From assembly GCA_003543135.1 (NCBI GenBank), contig DPJG01000006.1, forward strand, positions 208,374 to 272,373: a stretch of 64,000 nucleotides of DNA. Reading direction: 5' to 3'. Below the pieces are notes generated by a model, which worked only from the letters and a program-made list of their open reading frames with translations, had not been told where the DNA came from and searched no databases. Each line of letters starts with the position of its first letter. Position 1 is the stretch's first letter. Shown one piece after another: positions 9,917 through 19,168 of this stretch. The position numbers and the translations under genes are program-made. Source of the DNA: Rheinheimera sp. Its GTDB lineage: Bacteria > Pseudomonadota > Gammaproteobacteria > Enterobacterales > Alteromonadaceae.

Positions 9917-11263
9917 ATGACTGAACATTTTGACTACATCGCCATTGGTGGTGGCAGTGGCGGTATTGCCAGCGCCAACAGAGCGGCCAGCCATGGTAAA
10001 AAGTGCGCCATTATTGAAGCCAAAGCCCTTGGCGGCACCTGCGTGAATGTCGGTTGTGTGCCGAAAAAAGCCATGTGGTTTGCAGGCCAGGTGGCCGAAG
10101 CCTTTAAACTGGCGCCCGACTATGGTTTTGCCACCGACACTCCACCATTGGACTGGTCCAGATTAATTCAAAGCCGCGAAGCTTATATCAGCCGTATTCA
10201 TGCCTCATACGACAGAGTACTTGCCAAAAATAATGTCACTGTGATCCAGGGATTTGGCCGTTTTGTCAGCGCCAATACCATAGAAGTAAACGGCAAACTG
10301 TACAGTGCAGATCACATTAGTATTGCTACAGGCGGTAAACCGAGCTGGCCCGATATTCCCGGCGCTGAATTAGGTATCGACAGTGATGGTTTTTTTGCCT
10401 TGCAACAACAACCCAAAAGAGTGGCCGTGGTGGGTGCCGGTTATATCGCAGTAGAAATAGCCGGTGTATTAAACGCCCTCGGCAGCCAAACCCATTTATT
10501 GGTGCGCCACGACAAAGCACTGCGGCATTTTGACGAGATGTTGTCGACCACCCTGAGCGAGCAAATGGCGCGCGATGGTGTCACTTTACACCCGCACACC
10601 CAGGTGCAGGCTGTGGTTAAAAATCCGGATGGCAGTTTAAGGCTCAGCCTGAACAATAACGGCACGCTCGAAGTGGACACTTTGATTTGGGCGATAGGCC
10701 GAAGCCCGGCCACAGAAAATTTAAATTTAGCCGCAGCGGGAGTGGCTCTGGATGCTCAGGGTTTTATTCAAACCGATAAATACCAGAACACCAATGTGCC
10801 CGGCATTTATGCCATAGGCGACAACACAGGCCGGCTGGCATTAACACCTGTTGCTGTAGCGGCGGGCAGACGTTTAGCAGAGCGGCTGTTTAACGGCAAA
10901 ACCGATTTGCATCTGGACTACAACCTGGTGCCGACTGTGGTGTTTTCACATCCGGCTATTGGCACCATTGGTCTGACTGAAAACGAAGCCAGAGCACAAT
11001 TTGGCGACAGCATTAAAATCTATCAAAGTGAATTTACGGCGATGTACAGCGCCCTCACCTCGCACCGCCAGCCCACCAAAATGAAACTGATTTGCCAGGG
11101 CGCTAACGAAAAAATTGTGGGTTTACATGTGATAGGTTTTGGCGCCGACGAAATGCTACAGGGTTTTGCCGTGGCAATAAAAATGGGCGCCACCAAAGCA
11201 GATTTTGATAACTGCGTGGCGATACACCCAACGTCGGCGGAAGAGTTTGTGACTATGCGCTAA
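9917..11263 (+). CDS. gor: Glutathione-disulfide reductase
   Basis: FAD-dependent pyridine nucleotide-disulfide oxidoreductase that regenerates reduced glutathione with NADPH in the cytosol. The 448 aa match the family length. The FAD dinucleotide loop is GGGSGG (11-16), the redox pair is Cys42-Cys47 in GGTCVNVGC, and the NADPH fold starts at [12 protein letters not shown]. The C-terminal dimer domain ends in [12 protein letters not shown] with the catalytic His. A GTG at 9890 is in frame, but the ATG at 9917 gives the canonical N-terminus. It is divergent from rmuC across about 180 bp and stands alone. Confusion with dihydrolipoamide dehydrogenase or trypanothione reductase is unlikely given the length and the SAEEF ending. 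Confidence 0.95.
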   Translation: MTEHFDYIAIGGGSGGIASANRAASHGKKCAIIEAKALGGTCVNVGCVPKKAMWFAGQVAEAFKLAPDYGFATDTPPLDWSRLIQSREAYISRIHASYDRVLAKNNVTVIQGFGRFVSANTIEVNGKLYSADHISIATGGKPSWPDIPGAELGIDSDGFFALQQQPKRVAVVGAGYIAVEIAGVLNALGSQTHLLVRHDKALRHFDEMLSTTLSEQMARDGVTLHPHTQVQAVVKNPDGSLRLSLNNNGTLEVDTLIWAIGRSPATENLNLAAAGVALDAQGFIQTDKYQNTNVPGIYAIGDNTGRLALTPVAVAAGRRLAERLFNGKTDLHLDYNLVPTVVFSHPAIGTIGLTENEARAQFGDSIKIYQSEFTAMYSALTSHRQPTKMKLICQGANEKIVGLHVIGFGADEMLQGFAVAIKMGATKADFDNCVAIHPTSAEEFVTMR

Positions 11264-11335
11264 ATCTGACGCCAGATACAGCTTTGTCAGTGCCGCCCCC
11301 TGTACCATGCTGTTCAGCTGGTCAGGGTGCTGCTC

Positions 11336-11731
11336 TCAAGGCTCAGTCTGCCCCTGCTCTTTATGTTGTTGTCCGGCACGGCGAAACATCATCGCTGCGC
11401 CCAGATACAACAACACAAAAAAACCATTAAGCAGAATCAGCTCGGCCGGGCCGCTGTGAGGTAAACCCAAACCGGTATAGACCGCCAGCAGTGCAATCAG
11501 CGCCTGCACCAGGGCTGCGCTGATTAAGGCCCACATCATGGCCTTTGACTGAAAACGTCCGCGCACCGCCACCACAACGGTCACGACCAGCACTGCGGCA
11601 TAAAGCAGATTGGCGATATCACCATCAGCACCGATAATGCCAACCCCCAGGCTGAACCACACCAGCAAAAACAGCGTCAGCACTGTCAGGCTTATCGCCG
11701 CGCTATACCAGCCAAACTTTTTTAGTTCCAT
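11336..11731 (-). CDS. Small four-helix membrane protein, unknown function
   Basis: A 131-aa protein with four predicted membrane helices (about 10-33, 38-58, 65-90 and 96-116) and a polar Gln/Glu-rich C-terminal tail. The ATG has an excellent AAGGAG six bases upstream. I do not recognise the family. It lies between gor (convergent, 72 bp) and the large GGDEF-EAL gene (same strand, about 100 bp upstream), and neither neighbour suggests a role. Confidence 0.72.
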   Translation of the reverse strand: MELKKFGWYSAAISLTVLTLFLLVWFSLGVGIIGADGDIANLLYAAVLVVTVVVAVRGRFQSKAMMWALISAALVQALIALLAVYTGLGLPHSGPAELILLNGFFVLLYLGAAMMFRRAGQQHKEQGQTEP

Positions 11732-11827
11732 ACTGAACTCCTTTGCTCAGAAACCCGGCAGCTGAGGTTACAACCCATACTGCCTTTGCAGCAGCATAAA
11801 TGATCCGAAGCTTTCTGCACCAGTGTT

Positions 11828-14707
11828 TCAGCCAAGGGCTACTGTGTTTCCGCCCAGAGCCGGCAATCTGGCTGGTGCCGCGCTAGCCTGTTCTAATAAA
11901 GGTAGCCAGGGCTCTGGCTGATGCAGCGCATAACCCTGGCCATAAGCCACACCCAGGCCTGTTAACAGCGCACTGACCTCAGCGTCGGCGACAAATTCGG
12001 CTATGGTGGTTTTCCCAAGGCTGACGGCAATTTCCGCTATGGCTTTCACCATGGCATAGTCGGTGGCATCGCGCGCCATATTGCGGACAAAAGAGCCGTC
12101 AATTTTCACAAAATCCACCGCCATATTTTTCAGATAACTAAAAGACGACATACCAGCGCCAAAATCATCCAGCGCAAAACGCACGCCAATCTGTTTCAGT
12201 GCCTGAATAAAACGGCTGGCGCTGGCCATATTGGTGACAGCTGCGGTTTCGGTAATTTCAAAACAAATTTTTGCTGCCGGCACCGGGCTCGTGGCAAAAC
12301 GCTGCAATATATGGCTGAGGAACTGCTCATCACCTAAAGATAACCCGGATAAATTAATCGCCACTTTGTCCAGCTGCATTAAATGAGCAGAATGGGCTTC
12401 CAGACAATCCAGCACCTGATTAAACACCCAGCGATCAATATGTTGCATCAGGCCAAACCTTTCGGCCAGCGGAATAAACACCGCCGGACTCACCGCCTTG
12501 CCCTGTGGATCTTTGAGCCTTAACAACATTTCATAATGTGCACCGCCGCCCTGCGCCTGCAAAGGCACAATCCGCTGGTAATAGAGTTCAAACTGATGCT
12601 GATCAATGGCTTGCTGAATCAGGCTGACTAAATCCAGCTCATTCTGCCGATGGTTCAGCTCAGCCGCCCCAGTATTCACTATATGGTATCTGTTGCGCCC
12701 GGCCGTTTTGGCAAAATAACAGGCACTGTCGGCTGCTTTTAACACTTCCACTGTATTCAGCTGCTGGCCACACAATTCCAGCACCCCAATACTGGCCGCC
12801 ACGGTAAAAATTTTCTGCTCCCAGCGAAAACGAAAAGCGCTGATGCGGCCAAACAACTGCTGCAACTTGACCGTTGCCTGCGCCAGCGTGGTTGCAGGGT
12901 AAATCAGACAAAATTCGTCACCGCCAATACGAGCCAGCACATCATTGCCGGTTAAATCTGTCGCCAGAATACTGGCGACATGGCGCAATAATTCATCACC
13001 GGCCAGATGACCGCAGGAGTCGTTGACCAGCTTAAACTGGTCCATGTCGATATAACATAAAATGGCCTGCTGCCCTGATGTCAGCAGTTGCTGCAGCTGC
13101 TGGTCAAAGGCATAGCGGTTTAAAAGCCCGGTCAGCTGGTCGTGGTCGGCCTGGTAGCGGATTTTCTGCTGTAACAACAACTCGCTGGTGACATCACGGC
13201 CTATCCCTTCAATCGCCAGCACCTTGCCTTGCTCATCCAGCACTGGCCTTTCGCGAAATTCAATCTGACGTTTGCTGCCATCTTTGGCTTTGTATTCAAT
13301 CTGATAAGGCTGAGGTGCAATACCTTGCTGGTACTGGGCGCGGATTTGCGCCATCTGTGCCGGCTCACGCAGCACATAAGTTAAGTGGTTGGCGGCAAAT
13401 TCAGCCGGGCTGTAACCGAGAATTTGCTGCACACTGTGGCTGATAAAGTCCACAGCACCGGCCTGATTCAGCCGGTAAATAAAATGACCATCAATACCTT
13501 CCACCAGCCGGCGGTATTTTTCTTCGTTGGCCTTCAGCTGCTGCTCATACATTTTGCTGTCAGACACATCACGCAGCGAAATCACCAGACCAGCCCCGGC
13601 TTTCACAATTTGCACCTGCAGCCAGGCTGGTGTTAATGCGGCCGAATCCACCGCCACTATGCCGTCAAAAGATTTATGTTGCTGATAAACCCTTAAACAT
13701 AAAGGCCAGAAGGACGCAGCACAGAGCGCATGACAAAGTTGCTGCAAACTCAGCTGCTGCAACTGCTGATAACCAGGTTTAAATAAAGCCGCCACCTGTA
13801 AGTTGGCGTGTTGCAGTTCAAAGTCGCCTGACCTTCTGGGGTGCGGCACATAAAGCGCAATGGCATCAGGGGAGGCGTCGGCCGCTGCCAGAAACATTTG
13901 TTGTTGCAGCTGCAATTGCTGCTCACGGTATAACTTGCGAAACAACATGGCACTGACCAACAGCGCCGACAACAAACCGGCCAGCAGCACCAGCAGCGCG
14001 CTGTTCAGGCCATGCTGCTGTGCCTGAATCACAAACTGCCAGTCGCGTCCGGCAAAACTCAGATGCTGACTGACCGCAGGGGCATTGGGGTCAATCTCAC
14101 CGTGCCGGAACAGCGCATGGCGGCCATCCTGCAGATAAAAACTTAAGTCGTCACTGGCTAGCGCGCCCACCAGCACCGTCAGAATTTGCTCAATATCAAA
14201 ACTGGCGGCGACAAAACCTTTGGCGGGTTGCTTCGGATCTATAGCTTTGACCACCAGCGTAAAAGGCTGGCCCTGCTGCTGATAAAAGGCGGTATAAAAA
14301 CCACCGGCAGCAGGCTCGGTTTGGTGAAAACCCAGGCTGGACAAGACCGCGCCCGTTAATTTTCCCCTTTCGCTGGCCACAATACTCCAGCGGATCTGCT
14401 GAGCGGCATCGAGCAACAACATATCGTGCAAACCAGGCAACATTTTACTTAAGGTAGTGGCGCGCACGTTAAACCAGTCCACCGGATTGGCATGATGCAC
14501 AGGCCAGTTTTGCAATAAGTCGTCGACGGCCCTGAGCCGGTCGGCAGAAAACACTTCAAGGTTATTACTGATTTGCGATGCGATAACAGTGGCTTTGCCA
14601 TGATTGGCGCGTTGTTCGATCAACCTGGTATAAGAAGCAAGCGCCACACTAAAAGCACTTAACAGCAGCAACAACAGCAAAGGCACTGAATAAATACGCC
14701 CTGACAT
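11828..14707 (-). CDS. Membrane PAS-GGDEF-EAL c-di-GMP signalling protein
   Basis: A 959-aa sensor. TM1 (about 5-25), a periplasmic sensing region (about 26-240) and TM2 (about 243-265) lead to two PAS segments (about 280-400 and 405-530), a GGDEF domain and an EAL domain. GGDEF is intact in ARIGGDEF, but the RxxD inhibitory position five residues before it reads TGND, so that site is lost. The EAL signature is YEMLLR (Met for Ala), yet the other catalytic elements are present (INLSGL, FEITETA, DDFGAG, VKIDGSF, AEFV). Both cyclase and phosphodiesterase activity are therefore possible. The ATG at 14707 has AGGTGG six bases upstream; the in-frame TTG at 14713 is rejected. It is divergent from the MTHFR-like gene. 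Confidence 0.93.
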   Translation of the reverse strand: MSGRIYSVPLLLLLLLSAFSVALASYTRLIEQRANHGKATVIASQISNNLEVFSADRLRAVDDLLQNWPVHHANPVDWFNVRATTLSKMLPGLHDMLLLDAAQQIRWSIVASERGKLTGAVLSSLGFHQTEPAAGGFYTAFYQQQGQPFTLVVKAIDPKQPAKGFVAASFDIEQILTVLVGALASDDLSFYLQDGRHALFRHGEIDPNAPAVSQHLSFAGRDWQFVIQAQQHGLNSALLVLLAGLLSALLVSAMLFRKLYREQQLQLQQQMFLAAADASPDAIALYVPHPRRSGDFELQHANLQVAALFKPGYQQLQQLSLQQLCHALCAASFWPLCLRVYQQHKSFDGIVAVDSAALTPAWLQVQIVKAGAGLVISLRDVSDSKMYEQQLKANEEKYRRLVEGIDGHFIYRLNQAGAVDFISHSVQQILGYSPAEFAANHLTYVLREPAQMAQIRAQYQQGIAPQPYQIEYKAKDGSKRQIEFRERPVLDEQGKVLAIEGIGRDVTSELLLQQKIRYQADHDQLTGLLNRYAFDQQLQQLLTSGQQAILCYIDMDQFKLVNDSCGHLAGDELLRHVASILATDLTGNDVLARIGGDEFCLIYPATTLAQATVKLQQLFGRISAFRFRWEQKIFTVAASIGVLELCGQQLNTVEVLKAADSACYFAKTAGRNRYHIVNTGAAELNHRQNELDLVSLIQQAIDQHQFELYYQRIVPLQAQGGGAHYEMLLRLKDPQGKAVSPAVFIPLAERFGLMQHIDRWVFNQVLDCLEAHSAHLMQLDKVAINLSGLSLGDEQFLSHILQRFATSPVPAAKICFEITETAAVTNMASASRFIQALKQIGVRFALDDFGAGMSSFSYLKNMAVDFVKIDGSFVRNMARDATDYAMVKAIAEIAVSLGKTTIAEFVADAEVSALLTGLGVAYGQGYALHQPEPWLPLLEQASAAPARLPALGGNTVALG

Positions 14708-14981
14708 AACCAACCACCTGGGATCCGGGAAGTGACAAGGTATGCCAGTTAGATGACAGATTTATGTCAATCAACTGTAAATGTCAGTTCACTTTACAGA
14801 TCTTTATTGTGCCCAAACACCCGCCTTGTGGTGCATTTTCCTAGTGTTCACAGTGCCTGAGCACTGTAACAACTCAGCTTTCCCTGCATTTTTTATTGCA
14901 GCTCTGCCTGCAGTAGCGACACAAAGTCCCGCCAACTTGAATCTTTTTCATCTGCGTCATCGAAAAAATTCATTTAAATAT

Positions 14982-15012
14982 GGATGGCCAGCCATCCAAA
15001 CATCTGTATACT
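14982..15012 (+). promoter_or_regulatory. Probable promoter with MetJ-like tandem boxes upstream of the MTHFR-like gene
   Basis: A TATACT -10 hexamer (15007-15012) is preceded by consecutive 8-mers resembling the met box AGACGTCT: GGATGGCC (14982-14989, 4/8), AGCCATCC (14990-14997, 5/8) and AAACATCT (14998-15005, 6/8). They occupy the -35 to -10 spacer, where a repressor would act. GGATGGC-CA-GCCATCC is also a clean inverted repeat. The rest of the 334-bp gap 14708-15041 shows no credible gene; its left part must hold the divergent promoter of the GGDEF-EAL gene. MetJ binding is inference from box spacing and gene role. Confidence 0.42.
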
Positions 15013-15041
15013 TAGCCGTATTCACTTTAGAGGTTCCTATT

Positions 15042-15998
15042 ATGCCGTTAACGCTACAACAGAAAATTTCCGATCCGAATCAGGGTGTTTATCTGATTGG
15101 CACCACGCCGCCTAAGGCCGGTACTGCCGATGACAAAACCCGCCGCATCGCTAAAAAACTGTTAGCCCGGCTGAACGAAGTGGAATACGACGGTCTGGTG
15201 GTGTACGACATTCAGGATGAAAGCAGCAGAGTGGCCACAGAGCGGCCTTTTGCTTTTCACAGTACCTTAGACCCACGTGAGTACAGCTGCATTTTGCGTG
15301 AGCAGGCCAGACGGGATGTGATTACCTATAAAAGTGTGGCGCAGCGCGACGCCGCCGAATTTAATCAGTGGCTGAGCGACAGCAAACAGCAGTATCAACT
15401 GGATAATTTGGTGTTGGTGGGTAGCCCTTCTTCAAACGGCACTATTAAACTGAGCCTGACTGATGCTTACCAGCAGCTGGCCGAGCATCAGGCCGACTTT
15501 TTCCTCGGCGGTGTTGCCATTGCCGAGCGCCATGCCCAAAAAGGCAATGAACATGAAAGGTTGATCGAAAAAAGCGCCATGGGCTGCCAGTTTTTTATCT
15601 CCCAGGCGGTGTACAACGCCCAGGCCACTATTGACCTGATCACCAGTTATGCCCGCAGCTGCCGCCAGCAACAGCTGACACCCCAACGTATTATTCTGAC
15701 TTTTACCCCCTGTGGTGGTGAACAAACTTTGGAATTTATGCAGTGGCTGGGGATCTCTGTACCACAGGCCAGCAAATACCGCATTCTGGACGCGGCCAAC
15801 CCATTAAATGAGTCGATTAAAATTTGCCGTGACAACCTGCAACAAATTTTATTGCATTGTGCCGCACTGGATATTCCACTGGGGTTAAATGTGGAAAGCC
15901 TGACCAACCGCAAAGAGGAAATTGACGCTTCTATCCGCTTATTCCGTTTATTAAAAGCCACCATGGAACTGCACTTAGCGGAAAAACAGGTGGCCTGA
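15042..15998 (+). CDS. Methylenetetrahydrofolate reductase-like TIM-barrel protein
   Basis: A 318-aa protein of the MTHFR fold. It resembles the group often called mycobacterial-type methylenetetrahydrofolate reductase rather than classical MetF. Characteristic stretches are YDGLVVYDIQDESSR, ERPFAFHSTLDP, LVGSPSSNG, FFLGGVAIAERHA, SAMGCQFFISQAVYNAQ and FTPCGGEQTLEFMQWLG. The expected role is making 5-methyl-THF for methionine synthesis. The frame stays open upstream to 14781, but the ATG at 15042 has GAGG eight bases upstream and begins directly before the domain. The possible MetJ boxes in its promoter fit a methionine role. It is monocistronic; a 7-bp inverted repeat spans its stop codon (15988-16008). 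The fold is confident; the exact reaction is family-level knowledge. Confidence 0.78.
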   Translation: MPLTLQQKISDPNQGVYLIGTTPPKAGTADDKTRRIAKKLLARLNEVEYDGLVVYDIQDESSRVATERPFAFHSTLDPREYSCILREQARRDVITYKSVAQRDAAEFNQWLSDSKQQYQLDNLVLVGSPSSNGTIKLSLTDAYQQLAEHQADFFLGGVAIAERHAQKGNEHERLIEKSAMGCQFFISQAVYNAQATIDLITSYARSCRQQQLTPQRIILTFTPCGGEQTLEFMQWLGISVPQASKYRILDAANPLNESIKICRDNLQQILLHCAALDIPLGLNVESLTNRKEEIDASIRLFRLLKATMELHLAEKQVA

Positions 15999-16253
15999 AC
16001 CGCCACCTCACCAATTTTGCCCTGGTCATCCCAAGCAACAACCTGGTGCTTCAGCTCTAAGACAGTGAGCCAGGCTGACACTTTTTAAAATCAACACAAG
16101 ACAATCAAATACATCACCATAATGGCAACTTGTATTTGCCTGTCGCCAGCCCGCTTTTTGCCGGCCAATTGGTGTTATTGCCACAACCATCAGCAGTTCA
16201 CCCCCGGTTTTTTTCCTTACCCTACTGGTCAGACTCAGGTAAAGATGAAATAA
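15999..16253 (+). other. Intergenic region without a recognisable gene
   Basis: Together with the Fur-box promoter segment this is a 312-bp gap. The inverted repeat AGGTGGC/GCCACCT at 15988-16008 could act as a weak terminator for the preceding gene, but it lacks a T-run. No other ORF, repeat or RNA was seen. Confidence 0.5.
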
Positions 16254-16268
16254 TGCGAATAATTCTCA
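16254..16268 (+). promoter_or_regulatory. Fur box upstream of tonB-exbB-exbD
   Basis: TGCGAAT-A-ATTCTCA matches the 7-1-7 Fur consensus TGAGAATNATTCTCA at all but one defined position and is itself an inverted repeat (6 of 7 pairs). It lies 42 bp before the tonB ATG, overlapping the expected promoter. Iron-dependent repression of the tonB-exbB-exbD operon by Fur is the natural reading. Confidence 0.82.
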
Positions 16269-16310
16269 TATAGTTTTGCATTTATAGACAAACCTGCTGC
16301 CGGAACTCAG

Positions 16311-16997
16311 ATGTTCAGAAAATCTTTATCTCAGCTACTGATCATAACACTGGTATTGGCCGCTCATCTGCTTGGTCTGGGCCTGATGTTCAGTCAGGCA
16401 GAGACCAACCCGCCTACAGCCAAAGCAGCAGCTGTGATGGTGGCGGCCTTGTTACCACCGGCCAGTCAACCCAGGCCGTCGGCTCAGATCACTCCAGAGC
16501 CCAAAGCTGTGCCCAAGGCTGCACCGGTGCCTGCACCAAAAAAGATGCCCGCTAAAAAACCAGCAAAAGCTGTCACTAGAACCGCAGTCAAAACTCCAGC
16601 CACGTTATCAGCAAAACCACTGAAAACAGCGGCGCCTTCTGAGCGCGCCATCACCACTGCACTGCATCAAACTGCGGCCCCAAACACTGCTCAAAAACCT
16701 GCAAGCGATGCAATAGCGCCGCCAAGCGCTGACGCCAAAGCAGCGCAAAACCGCGCGCCGGCCTACCCAAGCTTATCCCGTAAGAAAAAAGAACAAGGCA
16801 CAGTGCTGCTGAAACTCCTGGTTAAAGCAGACGGCAGTGTCGGCAGCATCAGTGTGCTGAAAAGCAGCGGTTTTAGCAGGTTAGATCAGGCGGCTCTGCA
16901 GGCTGTCAAACACTGGCGTTTTACCCCGGCAACCCAGCAGGGCAAAAACATCGATTATTGGTATGAAATGCCGATGACTTTTGCACTGAATAACTGA
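16311..16997 (+). CDS. tonB: TonB-family energy transducer
   Basis: Links the inner-membrane proton motor to outer-membrane TonB-dependent receptors. The 228 aa comprise a short N-terminal cytoplasmic segment, one membrane anchor (about 9-28, with a His), a long Pro/Ala/Lys-rich periplasmic spacer (about 45-150) and a C-terminal TonB domain (about 155-228). The domain includes YPSLSRKKKEQGTVLLKL, ISVLKSSGFSRLDQAA and HWRFTPA. It is first of three genes; exbB follows after 60 bp and exbD directly after that. The Fur box upstream fits iron-regulated expression. The receptor at 45-48 kb is a possible client, though several TonB systems may exist in the genome. Confidence 0.93.
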   Translation: MFRKSLSQLLIITLVLAAHLLGLGLMFSQAETNPPTAKAAAVMVAALLPPASQPRPSAQITPEPKAVPKAAPVPAPKKMPAKKPAKAVTRTAVKTPATLSAKPLKTAAPSERAITTALHQTAAPNTAQKPASDAIAPPSADAKAAQNRAPAYPSLSRKKKEQGTVLLKLLVKADGSVGSISVLKSSGFSRLDQAALQAVKHWRFTPATQQGKNIDYWYEMPMTFALNN

Positions 16998-17057
16998 TTT
17001 AAAAACAATTTTTACAATTTCAGCAGGCAAGCCCCTGCTTTAACAAGGAGAAAAGCT

Positions 17058-17810
17058 ATGGCACCAAATCCTTATGGCATCGCCAGTATCTGGGCACAGG
17101 GTGACGCTGTGATCAAAGCAGTAGCGCTGATGTTACTGCTGATGTCCATCGCGTCCTGGTGTGTCATTTTAATCCGCGCCTGGCATTTGTGGCAGCTGCA
17201 AAAAGTAGCGCAGGCCAGCCGCGATTTCTGGCATGCGCAAAGTTTTGCCCAGGGGCAACATATTCTGGCTTCGGCCAATAGCCGCAGCGGCTGCAGTGCC
17301 AATCCGTTTCGTTATCTGGCTGATGAAGGTCAGGCGGCTTATGATCATCACAGCAGTCATCAGGACGATTTACACGGCAAACTGCCGTTATCCGACTGGC
17401 TCACGTCCAGCTTAAAAGGTGCCATTGATGAAAGTGCCGAACAAATGCAAAAAGGCCTGGCCATTCTGGCGTCTGTGGGTTCGACCGCGCCTTTTATTGG
17501 TTTATTTGGCACTGTCTGGGGTATTTATCATGCGCTGGTGGGTATTGGCGCCAGCGGCCAGGCCAGTATCGACAAAGTGGCAGGCCCGGTGGGTGAAGCT
17601 TTGATCATGACAGCTTTTGGTCTGGCGGTGGCTATTCCGGCCGTACTGGCCTACAACGCACTGAGCCGCGGTAATAAAGGCATGATCAGTAGGCTCAACC
17701 GTTTTGCCTTTCAGCTGCATGCCTATTTTTTAACAGGCGCAGCGCCCAAATCGTCCCAGCAGCACAGCGGCCAAAGTGGCCAGGTGCGGGCTTTTAAACA
17801 AGGCGCTTAA
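17058..17810 (+). CDS. exbB: ExbB/TolQ/MotA-type proton channel subunit
   Basis: Inner-membrane protein of 250 aa that forms the proton channel driving TonB. Helix 1 is at about 19-38 and is followed by a large cytoplasmic loop; helices 2 and 3 are in the conserved channel region (about 140-160, ILASVGSTAPFIGLFGTVWG, and about 183-205, EALIMTAFGLAVAIPAVLAYN). The ATG has AAGGAG seven bases upstream. The exbD ATG begins one base after its stop codon. ExbB rather than TolQ is inferred from the flanking tonB and exbD genes and the absence of tolR, tolA and tolB. Confidence 0.94.
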   Translation: MAPNPYGIASIWAQGDAVIKAVALMLLLMSIASWCVILIRAWHLWQLQKVAQASRDFWHAQSFAQGQHILASANSRSGCSANPFRYLADEGQAAYDHHSSHQDDLHGKLPLSDWLTSSLKGAIDESAEQMQKGLAILASVGSTAPFIGLFGTVWGIYHALVGIGASGQASIDKVAGPVGEALIMTAFGLAVAIPAVLAYNALSRGNKGMISRLNRFAFQLHAYFLTGAAPKSSQQHSGQSGQVRAFKQGA

Positions 17811-17811
17811 T

Positions 17812-18225
17812 ATGGCATTTGGTAGCGATTTTGAACAACAAGACGAGGTGATCAGCGAAATTAACATGACACCGCTAGTGGATGTGATGTTGGTGCTGCT
17901 GATTATTTTTATCATCACAGTGCCGGTACTGACCCATTCAGTGCAGGTGGAGCTGCCGCGCGCCAGCAACAGCCCGCAGCAGGACAAACCCAGCACCATC
18001 ATATTGTCGGTGAATGCCAAAGGGGAAGTGTTCTGGAACGATCAGCAGGTGACCGCCACTGAACTTGAGGCCAAACTGGCGGTCGCCGCCTCAGCCAGCC
18101 CCCAGCCAGACATTCAGCTGCGTGGCGATCGTACCGTGGCCTATGAACATGTAGTGAAAACCATGGCTGCAGTACAAAACGCTGGTTTATTAAAGCTGGG
18201 TTTTGTGACAGACCCCTCTGCCTGA
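17812..18225 (+). CDS. exbD: ExbD/TolR-type proton channel subunit
   Basis: Partner of ExbB, 137 aa: a short cytoplasmic N-terminus, one membrane helix (about 23-43) with the conserved INMTPLVDVMLVLL motif and its proton-carrying Asp, then a periplasmic domain. The in-frame start at 17776 lies inside exbB; the ATG at 17812, one base past the exbB stop, gives the canonical ExbD N-terminus. It is the last gene of the tonB-exbB-exbD group. Confidence 0.95.
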   Translation: MAFGSDFEQQDEVISEINMTPLVDVMLVLLIIFIITVPVLTHSVQVELPRASNSPQQDKPSTIILSVNAKGEVFWNDQQVTATELEAKLAVAASASPQPDIQLRGDRTVAYEHVVKTMAAVQNAGLLKLGFVTDPSA

Positions 18226-18366
18226 TGCCGCTGACTGCTCCTGTTGCCTGAGTGCGGCTGTTGCCAGGCCTTATTCAACTACACAGGCTGTTACAGATTT
18301 ATGCTGTATGGATCAATAAATTGCGATAATCTCAATTTTTGTGCTGAGGCATTCAGGAGAACAGGC

Positions 18367-18597
18367 ATGGCAGAACAAGGTTCAGGCGGTAATGTAATAG
18401 CCGCTTTATGTAGCTTTTTTATTCCGGGTTTAGGCCAGTTGGTGCAAGGCCGTTTATTCGCCGCCATTTTATTTTTTGTGGTTTGTGGTGTGGGTTATTT
18501 TTTATGGGTATTGATCATCCCCGGTATTATTGCCGCTTTGGTGCATCTGTGGGCCATTATTGACGCCGCAACTTTTACCACCAGACGCCGGTTTTAG
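18367..18597 (+). CDS. Small hydrophobic membrane protein (TM2-like)
   Basis: A 76-aa protein with two membrane segments: FFIPGLGQLVQGRLFAAIL followed by FFVVCGVGYFLWVLI, and IIAALVHLWAIIDAATF. The IPGLGQ...G motif and the C-terminal helix with IIDAA recall small TM2-type or related membrane proteins. The function is unknown. The ATG at 18367 has AGGAG seven bases upstream; the longer frame from 18244 is rejected. It ends just before a bidirectional terminator shared with yjdM. Confidence 0.72.
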   Translation: MAEQGSGGNVIAALCSFFIPGLGQLVQGRLFAAILFFVVCGVGYFLWVLIIPGIIAALVHLWAIIDAATFTTRRRF

Positions 18598-18640
18598 TCG
18601 CCGTTCACTGTAACGGCCAAAACAACAGCGGTAAAATAAC

Positions 18641-18666
18641 AAAGGCGCTATCAAAGCGCCTTTTGT
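18641..18666. terminator. Bidirectional Rho-independent terminator
   Basis: Perfect 9-bp stem AAAGGCGCT/AGCGCCTTT with a 5-base loop, A-rich on the left and T-rich on the right. It lies between the converging small membrane protein gene and yjdM and can serve both strands. Confidence 0.85.
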
Positions 18667-18704
18667 TTAGTCTGTCCGTCGGTGAAAACACCGCCAAACC
18701 CAGC

Positions 18705-19046
18705 TTAAACTTTTTTTACAAACTCAGATTTGAGTTTCATCGCGCCAAAACCATCAATTTTACAGTCAATATCGTGGTCACCTTCAACCAGCCGGATGGC
18801 TTTGACTTTAGTGCCAATTTTGACCACCAAAGACGAGCCTTTTACTTTTAAGTCTTTGATCACAGTCACAGTATCACCGTCCTGCAATAGATTGCCGGCA
18901 GCATCACGCACCACTTTGGCGCTGTCAGCTGTATCAGCTGCTGCGCCGGGTTGCCATTCGTGACCACATTCAGGGCATATCAGCTGGTTACCGTCTTCAT
19001 AAGCATAAACAGAATTACATTGTGGACAGGGTGGTAATTGGCTCAT
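18705..19046 (-). CDS. yjdM: Zinc-ribbon protein YjdM/PhnA family
   Basis: A 113-aa protein. The N-terminal zinc ribbon has two CxxC pairs (CPQC at 8-11, CPEC at 24-27). A compact beta-rich PhnA domain follows, with [20 protein letters not shown] and [22 protein letters not shown]. The old name PhnA (alkylphosphonate uptake) is misleading, since the family is not shown to act in phosphonate metabolism and the role is unclear. It stands alone, convergent with the upstream small membrane protein and divergent from arfB. Confidence 0.93.
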   Translation of the reverse strand: MSQLPPCPQCNSVYAYEDGNQLICPECGHEWQPGAAADTADSAKVVRDAAGNLLQDGDTVTVIKDLKVKGSSLVVKIGTKVKAIRLVEGDHDIDCKIDGFGAMKLKSEFVKKV

Positions 19047-19168
19047 GGTGGCTCCTGTGGCTTATACCCTTAGAAAAAGTGCGGCATTATACAGTTTTTT
19101 GGCAAAATTACCCGCGGTTTCTGCACAGGTTTTGTTACACTGACCCGCTTTCAGGCAGAGGACAGCTG

